Assembly: GCA_900762125.1 (NCBI GenBank)
Contig: CAAFFL010000268.1
Span: 1-8,349, forward strand
Length of the DNA stretch: 8,349 bases
Reading direction: 5' to 3'
DNA from: an uncultured Prevotella sp.
GTDB taxonomy: Bacteria > Bacteroidota > Bacteroidia > Bacteroidales > Bacteroidaceae
Shown here: positions 1 through 6,718 of the stretch, in pieces
Layout: every line of letters starts with the position of its first letter
How positions within the stretch are numbered: position 1 is the first letter of the stretch
Notes under the pieces: model-generated
Told to the model about the DNA's origin: nothing
Database searches by the model: none
What the model saw: only the letters and a program-made list of their open reading frames with translations
Made by a program: the position numbers and the translations under genes

Positions 1-32
1 AAGACCTATTTAGTTGGTTTATGATTTTTGCG

Positions 33-40
33 CAAAGATA
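33..40 (-). promoter_or_regulatory. Divergent Bacteroidetes -7 promoter box (leftward)
   Basis: On the minus strand this reads TATCTTTG, an exact fit to the Bacteroidetes -7 consensus TAnnTTTG, preceded by a run of eight T. It points left, so it would start transcription near position 26 and serve a gene outside the window. No TTTG or TTG -33 box is seen at the usual distance (about 17-23 bases upstream), so the promoter may depend on an activator. The target gene is unknown. Confidence 0.6.
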
Positions 41-85
41 GCAAAAAAAATGGCCTAATCCTCTTTTAAGTAAATCCACAATCCT

Positions 86-100
86 CGCAAATAAGTTTCA
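86..100 (-). promoter_or_regulatory. Candidate operator copy facing the leftward promoter
   Basis: On the minus strand this reads TGAAAC-N5-TGCG, one mismatch from the TGAAAC-N5-TGCA motif found twice on the plus strand. It lies at about -74 to -60 from the predicted leftward start, nearly the same place as the first plus-strand copy relative to its own promoter. The motif is short, so its role as a binding site is an inference from position and repetition. Confidence 0.35.
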
Positions 101-141
101 TTATTCCTTTTTCTGCCAAGGAGACTGAGCCACTGAGAATA

Positions 142-156
142 TGAAACGTAGGTGCA
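142..156 (+). promoter_or_regulatory. Candidate operator, first of two direct repeats
   Basis: TGAAAC-N5-TGCA, repeated exactly 21 bases (two helical turns) downstream at 163-177. It lies at about -72 to -58 from the predicted start at 214. Two direct repeats on the same DNA face, upstream of a promoter without a -33 box, resemble an activator site such as those of hybrid two-component or AraC-type regulators of PULs. No regulator is visible in the window. Confidence 0.42.
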
Positions 157-162
157 TCATTT

Positions 163-177
163 TGAAACCGTACTGCA
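163..177 (+). promoter_or_regulatory. Candidate operator, second of two direct repeats
   Basis: The same TGAAAC-N5-TGCA motif, at about -51 to -37, immediately upstream of where the missing -33 box would be. A bound activator here could contact RNA polymerase. Ten fixed bases are identical to the first copy; the five spacer bases differ, as expected if only the ends are recognised. Confidence 0.42.
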
Positions 178-199
178 ATCACTTGTGATTTTTTTTAGC

Positions 200-207
200 T
201 ATCTTTG
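200..207 (+). promoter_or_regulatory. Bacteroidetes -7 promoter box for the glycosidase operon
   Basis: TATCTTTG fits TAnnTTTG exactly and sits in the context GCTATCTTTGCACC, common for this phylum. Transcription would begin near position 214. A TTG occurs at 183-185, but it is only 14 bases from the -7 box, closer than the normal -33 spacing; the next TTTG (161-164) is too far away. This is the only good promoter before the four hydrolase genes, so it probably drives them all, with a leader of about 385 bases before the GH95 start. Confidence 0.68.
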
Positions 208-230
208 CACCATCAAGACATCAGCGAAAC

Positions 231-548
231 ATGCAGCTGCCGGTCGGTGCCGATTACCAGTTGAGCTACACCATCAACGACAGTCTGCAGATTATGGCGA
301 CGGCAGACTACCGTCCTCTGCAAGCGGACATCCCCCTGATGCCGAAGTTCGGCATGCGCATGGCCGTAGCCCCAGCCGACAGTTTCCGGACTGTCACTTG
401 GTATGGTCGCGGACCAGAGGAGAACTATCCCGACCGGCAAAGGTCGCAGGCGATAGGCGAATATCAGCGTCCCCACGGAATGAACGCCGGGGGTATAAAA
501 CCCATACGCCGCCATGTGATAAGGTACATATCGCAGCACAATAAGTAG
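231..548 (+). pseudogene. Remnant of a GH2 beta-galactosidase (domain 5 fragment)
   Basis: An open frame of 105 codons whose first ~79 residues resemble the C-terminal domain 5 (Bgal_small_N) of LacZ-type GH2 beta-galactosidases. The key stretch is FGMRMAV followed by WYGRGPEENYPDR and RSQAIGEYQ, matching the LacZ GLGPQENYPDR region. Family members have about 1000 residues; here the sugar-binding, immunoglobulin-like and catalytic barrel domains are all absent, as are both catalytic glutamates. After GEYQ (about position 467) the similarity stops in all three frames, and the last 26 residues look like translated non-coding DNA. Similarity begins almost at the ATG, only about 20 bases after the promoter, so both ends were lost. 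It cannot be an active enzyme. It lies in the leader of the hydrolase operon, suggesting that the operon once began with an intact GH2 gene. That it is translated at all is uncertain. Confidence 0.72.
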
Positions 549-598
549 GTTATCACGATGGGTAAGTAAGAAGCATAAAACGTTATAACAAATAAACA

Positions 599-3022
599 AT
601 GAAACAACTCATTCTATTCCTTTCCCTACTGCTGTCCAGCCTGCAAGGATTTGCTGGCGACAGCAACGATGCGCTGCGGCAGCTCGCCGCACATAGCGCG
701 CAGGGTAACCGACTGTGGTACAACCATCCGGCCAACATCTGGCTGGAGGCCTTGCCGCTGGGCAATGGCCGACTTGGGGCCATGGTCTTTGGCGGCACCG
801 AGACGGAACGCATCCAACTGAACGAAGGCTCGTTCTGGGCCGGCGGTCCGCATAACAACAATGCCCCGGAGGCGCTCAGCCATCTCGGCGAGGTGCGGTG
901 GCTCATCTTCCACGGCGAGGAGAAGGCGGCGATGGACACGCTGAACCGTTACTTCTTCCCCGGTCCTCATGGCATGCGCTATCTGCCGATGTGCGACGTG
1001 GTGCTGCGCGACGTGGCACCCGAGGGCAAGGCCACGGACTATGAGCGATGGCTCGACCTGCGCACAGGCGTGAACACCACCACCTATCGCAAGGGTGGCG
1101 TGACCTACCACCGCACCTGTTTCACCTCGCTCACCGACGGCATCCTCGTCGTCCGCATCCATGCCTCGCGACCGGTGCTCCACTTCACCGTCACCACGGA
1201 GAGCCAGCTGCGTCACCAGCGCCATGCCGAGGGCACCACGCTCACCACACGTGTGGAGGGTGAGGCACAGGAAGGCATCGCTGCCGCCCTGCATGCGCTG
1301 AGCCGGATGACGGTGACGACCATCGGGCGCGGCACGGTGACAGCCAGTGACAGCACGCTCACCGTCAGCGGTGCCAGCGATGTGGAGATACGTCTCGCCG
1401 CGGCAACCAACTTCGTCAACTACCACGACGTCAGTGGTAATGCGGAGGCACGTGTACAGCAGCAGCTTGCCGACGTCTCGGCGATGGACTATGCCACTCT
1501 GCTCCGTCGCCACACAGCAAGGATGCAGGAGCAATACGGCCGCGTGACGCTGACCCTCAGCGACCCCCTGCCACAACTGATGTTCAACTATGGGCGCTAC
1601 CTGCTTATCGCCGCGTCGCAGCCCGGCGGACAGGCCGCGAACCTCCAGGGCATCTGGAACGACAAGCGTTATGCCCCGTGGGACAGCAAGTACACCATCA
1701 ACATCAACACCGAGATGAACTACTGGCCGGCAGAGCCCTGCGGTCTGACGGAGACAACCGGTCCGCTCTTCAGTCTCATCGACGACCTCAGCCACACTGG
1801 CGCCCAGACTGCGCGCACGATGTATGGCGCCAATGGCTGGGTGGCGCACCACAACACCGACATCTGGCGCATCGCAGGACCCGTCGACGGCGCTTTCTGG
1901 GGGATGTTCCCCAATGGCGGCGCTTGGCTGGCAACGCATCTGTGGCAACATTATTTATATACCGGCGACCAGCAGTTCCTCCGCCAGTGGTATCCCGTGC
2001 TGAAGGGTGCCGCCGACTTCTACCTTGACTATATGCGCCGCGATCCACGGACGGGCTACACCGTCACCGTGCCGAGTGTGTCGCCCGAACATGGGCCGAT
2101 GGGTAAGGTACCGGTGGGCGCCGGCTGCACCATGGACAACCAGATCGCCTTCGACGCCCTGTCGTCGGTGCTGCAGGCCGCGACCATCCTCGGTTGCGAC
2201 TCCGTCTACCGCCTGCGCCTCAGTGACGCCATCGCCGCCCTGCCACCGATGAAGGTGGGACGCTATGGTCAGCTGCAGGAGTGGCAGGACGACCTCGATG
2301 ATCCGAAGGATGAGCACCGCCACATCTCCCACCTCTACGGCCTCTACCCTAGTAACCAAATCTCACCGTTCAGTCATCCGGAGCTATTCCATGCAGCCGG
2401 CGAGACGCTGCGCGAGCGTGGTGACATGGCTACGGGCTGGAGCCTGGGGTGGAAGATCAACTTCTGGGCACGGATGCTCGACGGCAACCATGCCTACCGC
2501 ATCATCAGCAACATGCTGCAATTGCTGCCCTCCGAGGATGCAGCCAAGGACTACCCCGACGGCCGCGTCTTCCCGAACCTCTTCGACGCACATCCGCCCT
2601 TCCAGATTGATGGAAACTTCGGCTTTACATCCGGCGTCTGCGAGATGCTCGTCCAGAGCCACGATGGCGCTGTGCACCTGTTGCCGGCCCTCCCTACGGC
2701 TTGGGCTGACGGCAAGGTGACCGGTCTCCGGACCCGCGGCGGCTTCATCGTCGACGAGACTTGGACAAAAGGACGCCTCACCACAGCCACCATCCGCTCC
2801 ACCATCGGCGGCACGCTACGTCTGCGCTCCGCCGTGCCACTCCGTAGTCGTGGTCTGCGGCCTGCGACAGGGCCGTGTCCCAACATGCTGCTGGCACCGG
2901 CCGCTATCGCCACGCCCGTGGTATCGCCAGAGGCCAAGGCCGACACCACCGTCCCCACGGTCTACTGCTACGACATCGACACGCAGCCAGGACAGGTCAT
3001 CACCATGCACGCTTATTATTAA
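599..3022 (+). CDS. GH95 alpha-L-fucosidase / alpha-L-galactosidase, exported
   Basis: An 807-residue inverting glycosidase of family GH95, usual length for Bacteroidetes members. Residues 1-20 form a signal peptide (cleavage likely after GFA), so it should act in the periplasm. The N-terminal beta-domain begins with WYNHPANIWLEALPLGNGRLGAMVFGG; the (alpha/alpha)6 barrel follows. Catalytic groups are visible: N368 and N370 in TININTEMNYWPAE (water-binding pair, equal to N421 and N423 of Bifidobacterium AfcA), E497 in VSPEHG (general acid, E566 of AfcA) and D671 in PPFQIDGNFG (D766 of AfcA). Residue 366 is Thr where fucosidases such as AfcA carry His (H419). As I recall, the Bacteroides ovatus GH95 alpha-L-galactosidase has Thr at this place (T370), so terminal L-galactose is the likelier substrate. 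The start is fixed by the signal peptide; upstream is A-rich with no Shine-Dalgarno. First intact gene of the operon, 13 bases before GH31. GC-rich compared with the two genes that follow. Family is near certain; substrate is less so. Confidence 0.93.
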   Translation: MKQLILFLSLLLSSLQGFAGDSNDALRQLAAHSAQGNRLWYNHPANIWLEALPLGNGRLGAMVFGGTETERIQLNEGSFWAGGPHNNNAPEALSHLGEVRWLIFHGEEKAAMDTLNRYFFPGPHGMRYLPMCDVVLRDVAPEGKATDYERWLDLRTGVNTTTYRKGGVTYHRTCFTSLTDGILVVRIHASRPVLHFTVTTESQLRHQRHAEGTTLTTRVEGEAQEGIAAALHALSRMTVTTIGRGTVTASDSTLTVSGASDVEIRLAAATNFVNYHDVSGNAEARVQQQLADVSAMDYATLLRRHTARMQEQYGRVTLTLSDPLPQLMFNYGRYLLIAASQPGGQAANLQGIWNDKRYAPWDSKYTININTEMNYWPAEPCGLTETTGPLFSLIDDLSHTGAQTARTMYGANGWVAHHNTDIWRIAGPVDGAFWGMFPNGGAWLATHLWQHYLYTGDQQFLRQWYPVLKGAADFYLDYMRRDPRTGYTVTVPSVSPEHGPMGKVPVGAGCTMDNQIAFDALSSVLQAATILGCDSVYRLRLSDAIAALPPMKVGRYGQLQEWQDDLDDPKDEHRHISHLYGLYPSNQISPFSHPELFHAAGETLRERGDMATGWSLGWKINFWARMLDGNHAYRIISNMLQLLPSEDAAKDYPDGRVFPNLFDAHPPFQIDGNFGFTSGVCEMLVQSHDGAVHLLPALPTAWADGKVTGLRTRGGFIVDETWTKGRLTTATIRSTIGGTLRLRSAVPLRSRGLRPATGPCPNMLLAPAAIATPVVSPEAKADTTVPTVYCYDIDTQPGQVITMHAYY

Positions 3023-3035
3023 AGGTATATAAGAC

Positions 3036-5261
3036 ATGAGATACAGAAATCATCGCTTTTTCAGAATACTTCTGGGCGCAGTGCTGTTGCCCATGGCCAT
3101 CCACGCCGAGGAGTTACCTTTTGCCAAGGGAACGCTACACATCAACGTGATGACGAGCAATGCCGTCAGGATGCAATACGAGGAGAGCGTCTTGCCGAAG
3201 CTGCCGGAATATGTTTATCTGCCCCAACAAGGGCGAACACATTACACGCTAAAGAAGAAAGGACAGGTCGTCACGTTGAAGACTTCCGACATGCATATTA
3301 TCATCAATGGCAAGCGCGGCAACATCGTGGCATATAACAGACAAGGTGAGCAAGTCGTCCGCTTCGCTCCCGCAATAACGTCAACATTGGGTGCACAGTT
3401 GTCCATCAACAACTCTCCAGACGAATACCTCTATGGCATGGGACAGTTTCAAGATGGCTACAACAACATTCGAGGGCTCAGCCGTCGGCTCACGCAGGTA
3501 AACACACAGATCGCCATTCCTATGTTCATCTCTAGCCAAGGCTATGGCGTCCTGTGGAATAATTACGGCCTTACTCTGCTTAATCCCTTGCAGCAGAAGG
3601 CTGCACTGACGAAGGTCTGCGGCGCTGAGGGAGTCAAAGAAACCGTCGAAGTCACCTCTACAGAAGGAGGAAAGACAGAAGAACGCATCAAGAACCTCTT
3701 TAAGGGTGAAATCTCTGTAACTGAGGACGGCGATTATAGTCTGCTGCTCGACGTGGGCCAGAAAATGGCGCGCCGTCACAACCTGACCATTGACGGACAG
3801 ATCGTTATGGATGCGCAAAACGTCTGGTTGCCACCAACGGCTTCGGCCATCGTCCATCTGACGAAAGGAAAACACCGACTGGAGGCGGAGCTGGAGAAGG
3901 ATGACAGGCCACTGCTCTACTATGGAAAAGTCACAGACCGAACCGTCGTAAGCTCGCCCATGCCAGCCTGCGTCGACTTCACATTGTTTACAGGCAGTGC
4001 CGACGAGGTGGTGGCGGCTTATCGCAAGGTGACTGGTGCAGCAGCAATGATGCCCGACTGGGCATTGGGGTATATCCATTGTCGCGAGCGCTTCCATTCG
4101 CAGGACGAGATTCTGCAGACGGCGAATGAGTTTCACCGGCGGCAGATACCCATCGATATGATTGTGCAGGACTGGCAATGGTGGGGCCGATATGGTTGGA
4201 ACTCCATGCACTTTGATGAGCATGACTACCCTGCCCCTGCGCGCCTTGTCGACAGCCTTCACAACATGAAGATCCGTTTGATGCTCTCGGTGTGGTCGAA
4301 AATCGACCCCTCTTCCACCCTTGGCAAGGAGATGTACAGCAATGGATATTACATCCCCGGCACTGAGTGGATTGACTTTTTCAACCCCGACGCTGCGGCA
4401 AGCTATTGGCACCACTTCCGCGACAGCCTCGTAACGCCCTACCACATCGATGCCTTCTGGCTGGATGCCACCGAGCCCGAGAACGATGACCTCCATGGTC
4501 GCCGGGTCAACCATGGGCAATGGAACGGGGATATGTTCCGAAATGTCTACCCTCTGCTCGTCAACCGCACCGTCTGCGAAGGCTATCGCCGTGACGACCC
4601 GACGCACCAGCACATGATCCTCACACGCAGCGGCTTCCCTGGCATACAACGCTATGATGTTGCGATGTGGAGTGGAGACGTGGGCAACAGTTGGGAGACA
4701 CTGCGACGACAGATTACAGCAGGGCTGGGGATGGCAGCCTCGGGCATGCCGTGGTGGACCTACGATGCCGGTGGCTTCTTCCGCCCCGGCAATCAATATA
4801 CTGATGCCGACTACCAGGAGCGTATGCTTCGCTGGATAGAGACGAGCGTCTACCTGCCGCTGATGCGCGTGCATGGCTATATGAGTGATACGGAACCGTG
4901 GCGATATTCGGAGTCGACGCAGCGCATCTTCAAAAAGTGCATTGACGAGCGAGAACGTCTGAAGCCCTATCTGCGAGAAGCTAATGAAGCCATAGCTAAA
5001 AGTGGCTATACCCTGATGCGACCGTTAGTCTTCGACTTCCCTAGTGATGAGGAGGCGCTCAAGCAATCGACGGAATACATGTTTGGGCCTCGTCTGTTGG
5101 TTTGCCCGGTTTATGCGCCGAAGGTCACGGCATGGCGCTGCTATCTGCCATGGAATGCCAAGGGCTGGAAGGAGATTCACCTTGGCACGACGTACGAGGG
5201 TGGCAAATATGTCGACATCCCTGTCGACGAATCCTATATTCCTGTTTTTGAAAAACTATAA
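3036..5261 (+). CDS. GH31 alpha-xylosidase-like glycosidase, exported
   Basis: A 741-residue retaining alpha-glycosidase of family GH31. A signal peptide (about residues 1-24, ending near IHA) predicts periplasmic location. An N-terminal mutarotase-like beta-domain is interrupted at about residues 205-303 by a PA14-like insert (GEISVTEDGDYSLLLDVG to LLYYGKVTD), followed by the (beta/alpha)8 barrel. Nucleophile D477 is in FWLDATEPE and acid/base D548 in MWSGDVGNSW, 71 residues apart as in xyloglucan alpha-xylosidases; DWQWWG (379-384) and MRVHGYMSDTEPW (from 610) line the active site. The DATEPE form of the nucleophile loop and the insert favour alpha-xylosidase, though other GH31 specificities are not excluded. 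The protein ends just after the proximal C-terminal beta-sheet (YIPVFEKL), with no distal domain or DUF5110; related PA14-bearing alpha-xylosidases have about 950 residues. It lies 13 bases after GH95 and 10 before GH43, clearly one operon. Confidence 0.9.
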   Translation: MRYRNHRFFRILLGAVLLPMAIHAEELPFAKGTLHINVMTSNAVRMQYEESVLPKLPEYVYLPQQGRTHYTLKKKGQVVTLKTSDMHIIINGKRGNIVAYNRQGEQVVRFAPAITSTLGAQLSINNSPDEYLYGMGQFQDGYNNIRGLSRRLTQVNTQIAIPMFISSQGYGVLWNNYGLTLLNPLQQKAALTKVCGAEGVKETVEVTSTEGGKTEERIKNLFKGEISVTEDGDYSLLLDVGQKMARRHNLTIDGQIVMDAQNVWLPPTASAIVHLTKGKHRLEAELEKDDRPLLYYGKVTDRTVVSSPMPACVDFTLFTGSADEVVAAYRKVTGAAAMMPDWALGYIHCRERFHSQDEILQTANEFHRRQIPIDMIVQDWQWWGRYGWNSMHFDEHDYPAPARLVDSLHNMKIRLMLSVWSKIDPSSTLGKEMYSNGYYIPGTEWIDFFNPDAAASYWHHFRDSLVTPYHIDAFWLDATEPENDDLHGRRVNHGQWNGDMFRNVYPLLVNRTVCEGYRRDDPTHQHMILTRSGFPGIQRYDVAMWSGDVGNSWETLRRQITAGLGMAASGMPWWTYDAGGFFRPGNQYTDADYQERMLRWIETSVYLPLMRVHGYMSDTEPWRYSESTQRIFKKCIDERERLKPYLREANEAIAKSGYTLMRPLVFDFPSDEEALKQSTEYMFGPRLLVCPVYAPKVTAWRCYLPWNAKGWKEIHLGTTYEGGKYVDIPVDESYIPVFEKL

Positions 5262-5271
5262 TAATAAGAAA

Positions 5272-6660
5272 ATGAAACGCATCTTCATTTTTATCTTCTG
5301 CACACTCCTAACCCTCACAGTCTCTGCTCAGACCAGTGAGACGAATAAGGCAATCGATAGCCGATATCATCCGGCAGCTAACCGCGCCGCTCATGCTGTG
5401 GTGCAGACAAAATATACTGCCGACCCGGCACCGATGGTATATAATGGCCGTATTTATCTCTACACCACCCATGATGAAGACTCTGCCGACAACTTCATCA
5501 TGAAGGACTGGCTTCTATACAGCTCCGACGACATGGTCAACTGGACCGACCATGGTGTTGTCGCGTCACTCAAGGACTTTGCGTGGCGCTCTCGTGACAA
5601 TGGAGCGTGGGCGGAGCAGGTAGTAGAACGTAACGGAAAGTTCTATATGTATTGTCCCCTGCATGGCCATGGCATTGGGGTTCTGGTTGCCGACTCGCCC
5701 TACGGTCCCTTCAAAGACCCTATCGGCAAGCCGTTGGTATGGCAGAAAGAACACTGGTATGACATTGACCCCACCGTCCTCATCGATGATGACGGCCAAG
5801 CGTACATGTACTGGGGCAACCCCAACCTCTACAGTGTGAAGTTGGGTGAAGATATGATCTCCACCGTCGGAGACATCGTCGAGCATCCTCACATCCAGGA
5901 CTATCAGGAAGGTCCTTGGATCTGGAAGCGTAATGGTCACTATTATCTCGCCTTTGCATCCACTTGCTGCCCGGAGGGCATCGGCTACGCTATGAGCAAC
6001 AGTCCCATGGGACCATGGAAATATAAAGGGGACATCATGAGGCATACACCACGTACACGTGGCAACCATCCTGGCATCATCGATTATAAAGGCCACTCTT
6101 ATGTCTTTGGATTGAACTATGACATCCTTAGGCTGGAGACCAACGTACACCACGAACGTCGCAACTGTTCCGTAGCAGAGATGTTCTATAATGCCGACGG
6201 CACTATTGTCGAAGTGCCTTACTTCGGCGATACATCTATGGAGCAACTGGGGGCACTCAATCCTTATCAGCGTGTAGAAGCAGAGACCATGAGCTGGGGC
6301 TATGGTTTGAAGACAGAGCCTTTGCCTTCGAGGAATGGGGTACCCAACCTCTGCGTGACAGCTATTGACGAGGGCGACACGCTACTCGTCCGTGGCGTTG
6401 ACTTTGGAAAGAAAGGGCCACATCGGTTTATTGCTTCTGTAGCTTCATTAAAAGGCAATGCCACCATAGAGTTACATCTTGACTCTTCACATGGCCCTTT
6501 AGTGGCAACGCTGCCAGTTAAGGCTACTGGTTCTGAAAGACAGTTTGTAACATTAAAGACCAAAGTCGATGACGTCAAGGGAAAGCATGATGTAGCGTTC
6601 CTTTTCACAGGAAAGGCAAAGAAAGACTTATTCCGCTGGGACTGGTGGAGGTTGAAGTAG
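5272..6660 (+). CDS. GH43 arabinofuranosidase-like enzyme with CBM6, exported
   Basis: A 462-residue protein resembling Bacillus subtilis XynD-type arabinoxylan arabinofuranohydrolases (GH43 subfamily 29-like), which remove alpha-L-arabinofuranose from xylan backbones by inversion. A signal peptide (MKRIFIFIFCTLL to SAQ, cleavage near residue 19) starts the protein; this start is preferred over in-frame upstream codons because those overlap the GH31 gene and give no signal sequence. The five-bladed propeller carries the triad: D51 in YTADPAPM (base), D166 in DIDPTVLIDDDGQAYMYWG (pKa modulator) and E213 in YQEGPWIW (acid). From about residue 334 (RVEAETMSW) to the end (FRWDWWRLK) is a CBM6 carbohydrate-binding module. 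The 10-base gap to GH31 implies co-transcription. Its final third is AT-richer than the neighbouring GH95 and GH3 genes. Family is secure; action on arabinoxylan rather than another arabinan-containing glycan is an inference from the XynD likeness. Confidence 0.92.
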   Translation: MKRIFIFIFCTLLTLTVSAQTSETNKAIDSRYHPAANRAAHAVVQTKYTADPAPMVYNGRIYLYTTHDEDSADNFIMKDWLLYSSDDMVNWTDHGVVASLKDFAWRSRDNGAWAEQVVERNGKFYMYCPLHGHGIGVLVADSPYGPFKDPIGKPLVWQKEHWYDIDPTVLIDDDGQAYMYWGNPNLYSVKLGEDMISTVGDIVEHPHIQDYQEGPWIWKRNGHYYLAFASTCCPEGIGYAMSNSPMGPWKYKGDIMRHTPRTRGNHPGIIDYKGHSYVFGLNYDILRLETNVHHERRNCSVAEMFYNADGTIVEVPYFGDTSMEQLGALNPYQRVEAETMSWGYGLKTEPLPSRNGVPNLCVTAIDEGDTLLVRGVDFGKKGPHRFIASVASLKGNATIELHLDSSHGPLVATLPVKATGSERQFVTLKTKVDDVKGKHDVAFLFTGKAKKDLFRWDWWRLK

Positions 6661-6718
6661 CCTTAAATGATATAAACCGTCATCGTAAAGATATTTACAA
6701 ACCTATAAGAATAATGAT
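6661..6718 (+). other. Spacer before GH3, no clear terminator or promoter
   Basis: This is the longest gap within the gene run. It is AT-rich and holds one weak hairpin, GTAAA-GATA-TTTAC (6685-6698), a five-pair AT-rich stem without a following T-run, so it is not a convincing terminator. No TAnnTTTG box is present on the plus strand. The spacer could host an RNA-processing site, but nothing proves this; continuous transcription into GH3 is the simplest reading. Confidence 0.4.

Larger units (their letters stand above)
32..208. repeat. Imperfect inverted repeat bounding the divergent promoter region
   Basis: The left arm (32-51) is GCAAAGATAGC followed by eight A and a T. The right arm (188-208), read on the minus strand, is GCAAAGATAGC, one extra T, then eight A and a T. 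So 20 bases match with a single inserted base. A second, inner pair lies at 86-106 and 137-156, both reading GCA-N2-TA-N-GTTTCAT then ATTC with one indel. The whole 177-base segment is therefore roughly symmetrical about position 120. Each outer arm contains an outward -7 box. No target-site duplication is seen outside the arms. Confidence 0.75.

Noticed and set aside
161..164. TTTG as the -33 element of the rightward promoter
   Set aside because: It is 35 bases before the -7 box, far beyond the normal 17-23 base spacing.
32..208. Complete insertion sequence
   Set aside because: The segment is only 177 bases, has no transposase frame, and no matching direct repeats flank its arms; at most it could be a small non-autonomous element.
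626..1951. 441-codon open frame on the minus strand inside GH95
   Set aside because: Opposite a secure GH95 gene; low-complexity, no family motifs. Similar antisense frames occur in all GC-rich genes here.
3381..4874. 497-codon open frame on the minus strand inside GH31
   Set aside because: It lies wholly opposite a gene with clear catalytic motifs, has no recognisable domain or signal, and reads as a mirror of GC-biased codons.
5044..5271. Extended upstream start for the GH43 gene
   Set aside because: The extra 76 residues overlap the end of GH31 in another frame and are basic, low-complexity translation; the start at 5272 gives a good signal peptide and normal operon spacing.
6685..6698. 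Terminator between GH43 and GH3
   Set aside because: The stem is five AT-rich pairs with no T-run after it, too weak for intrinsic termination.
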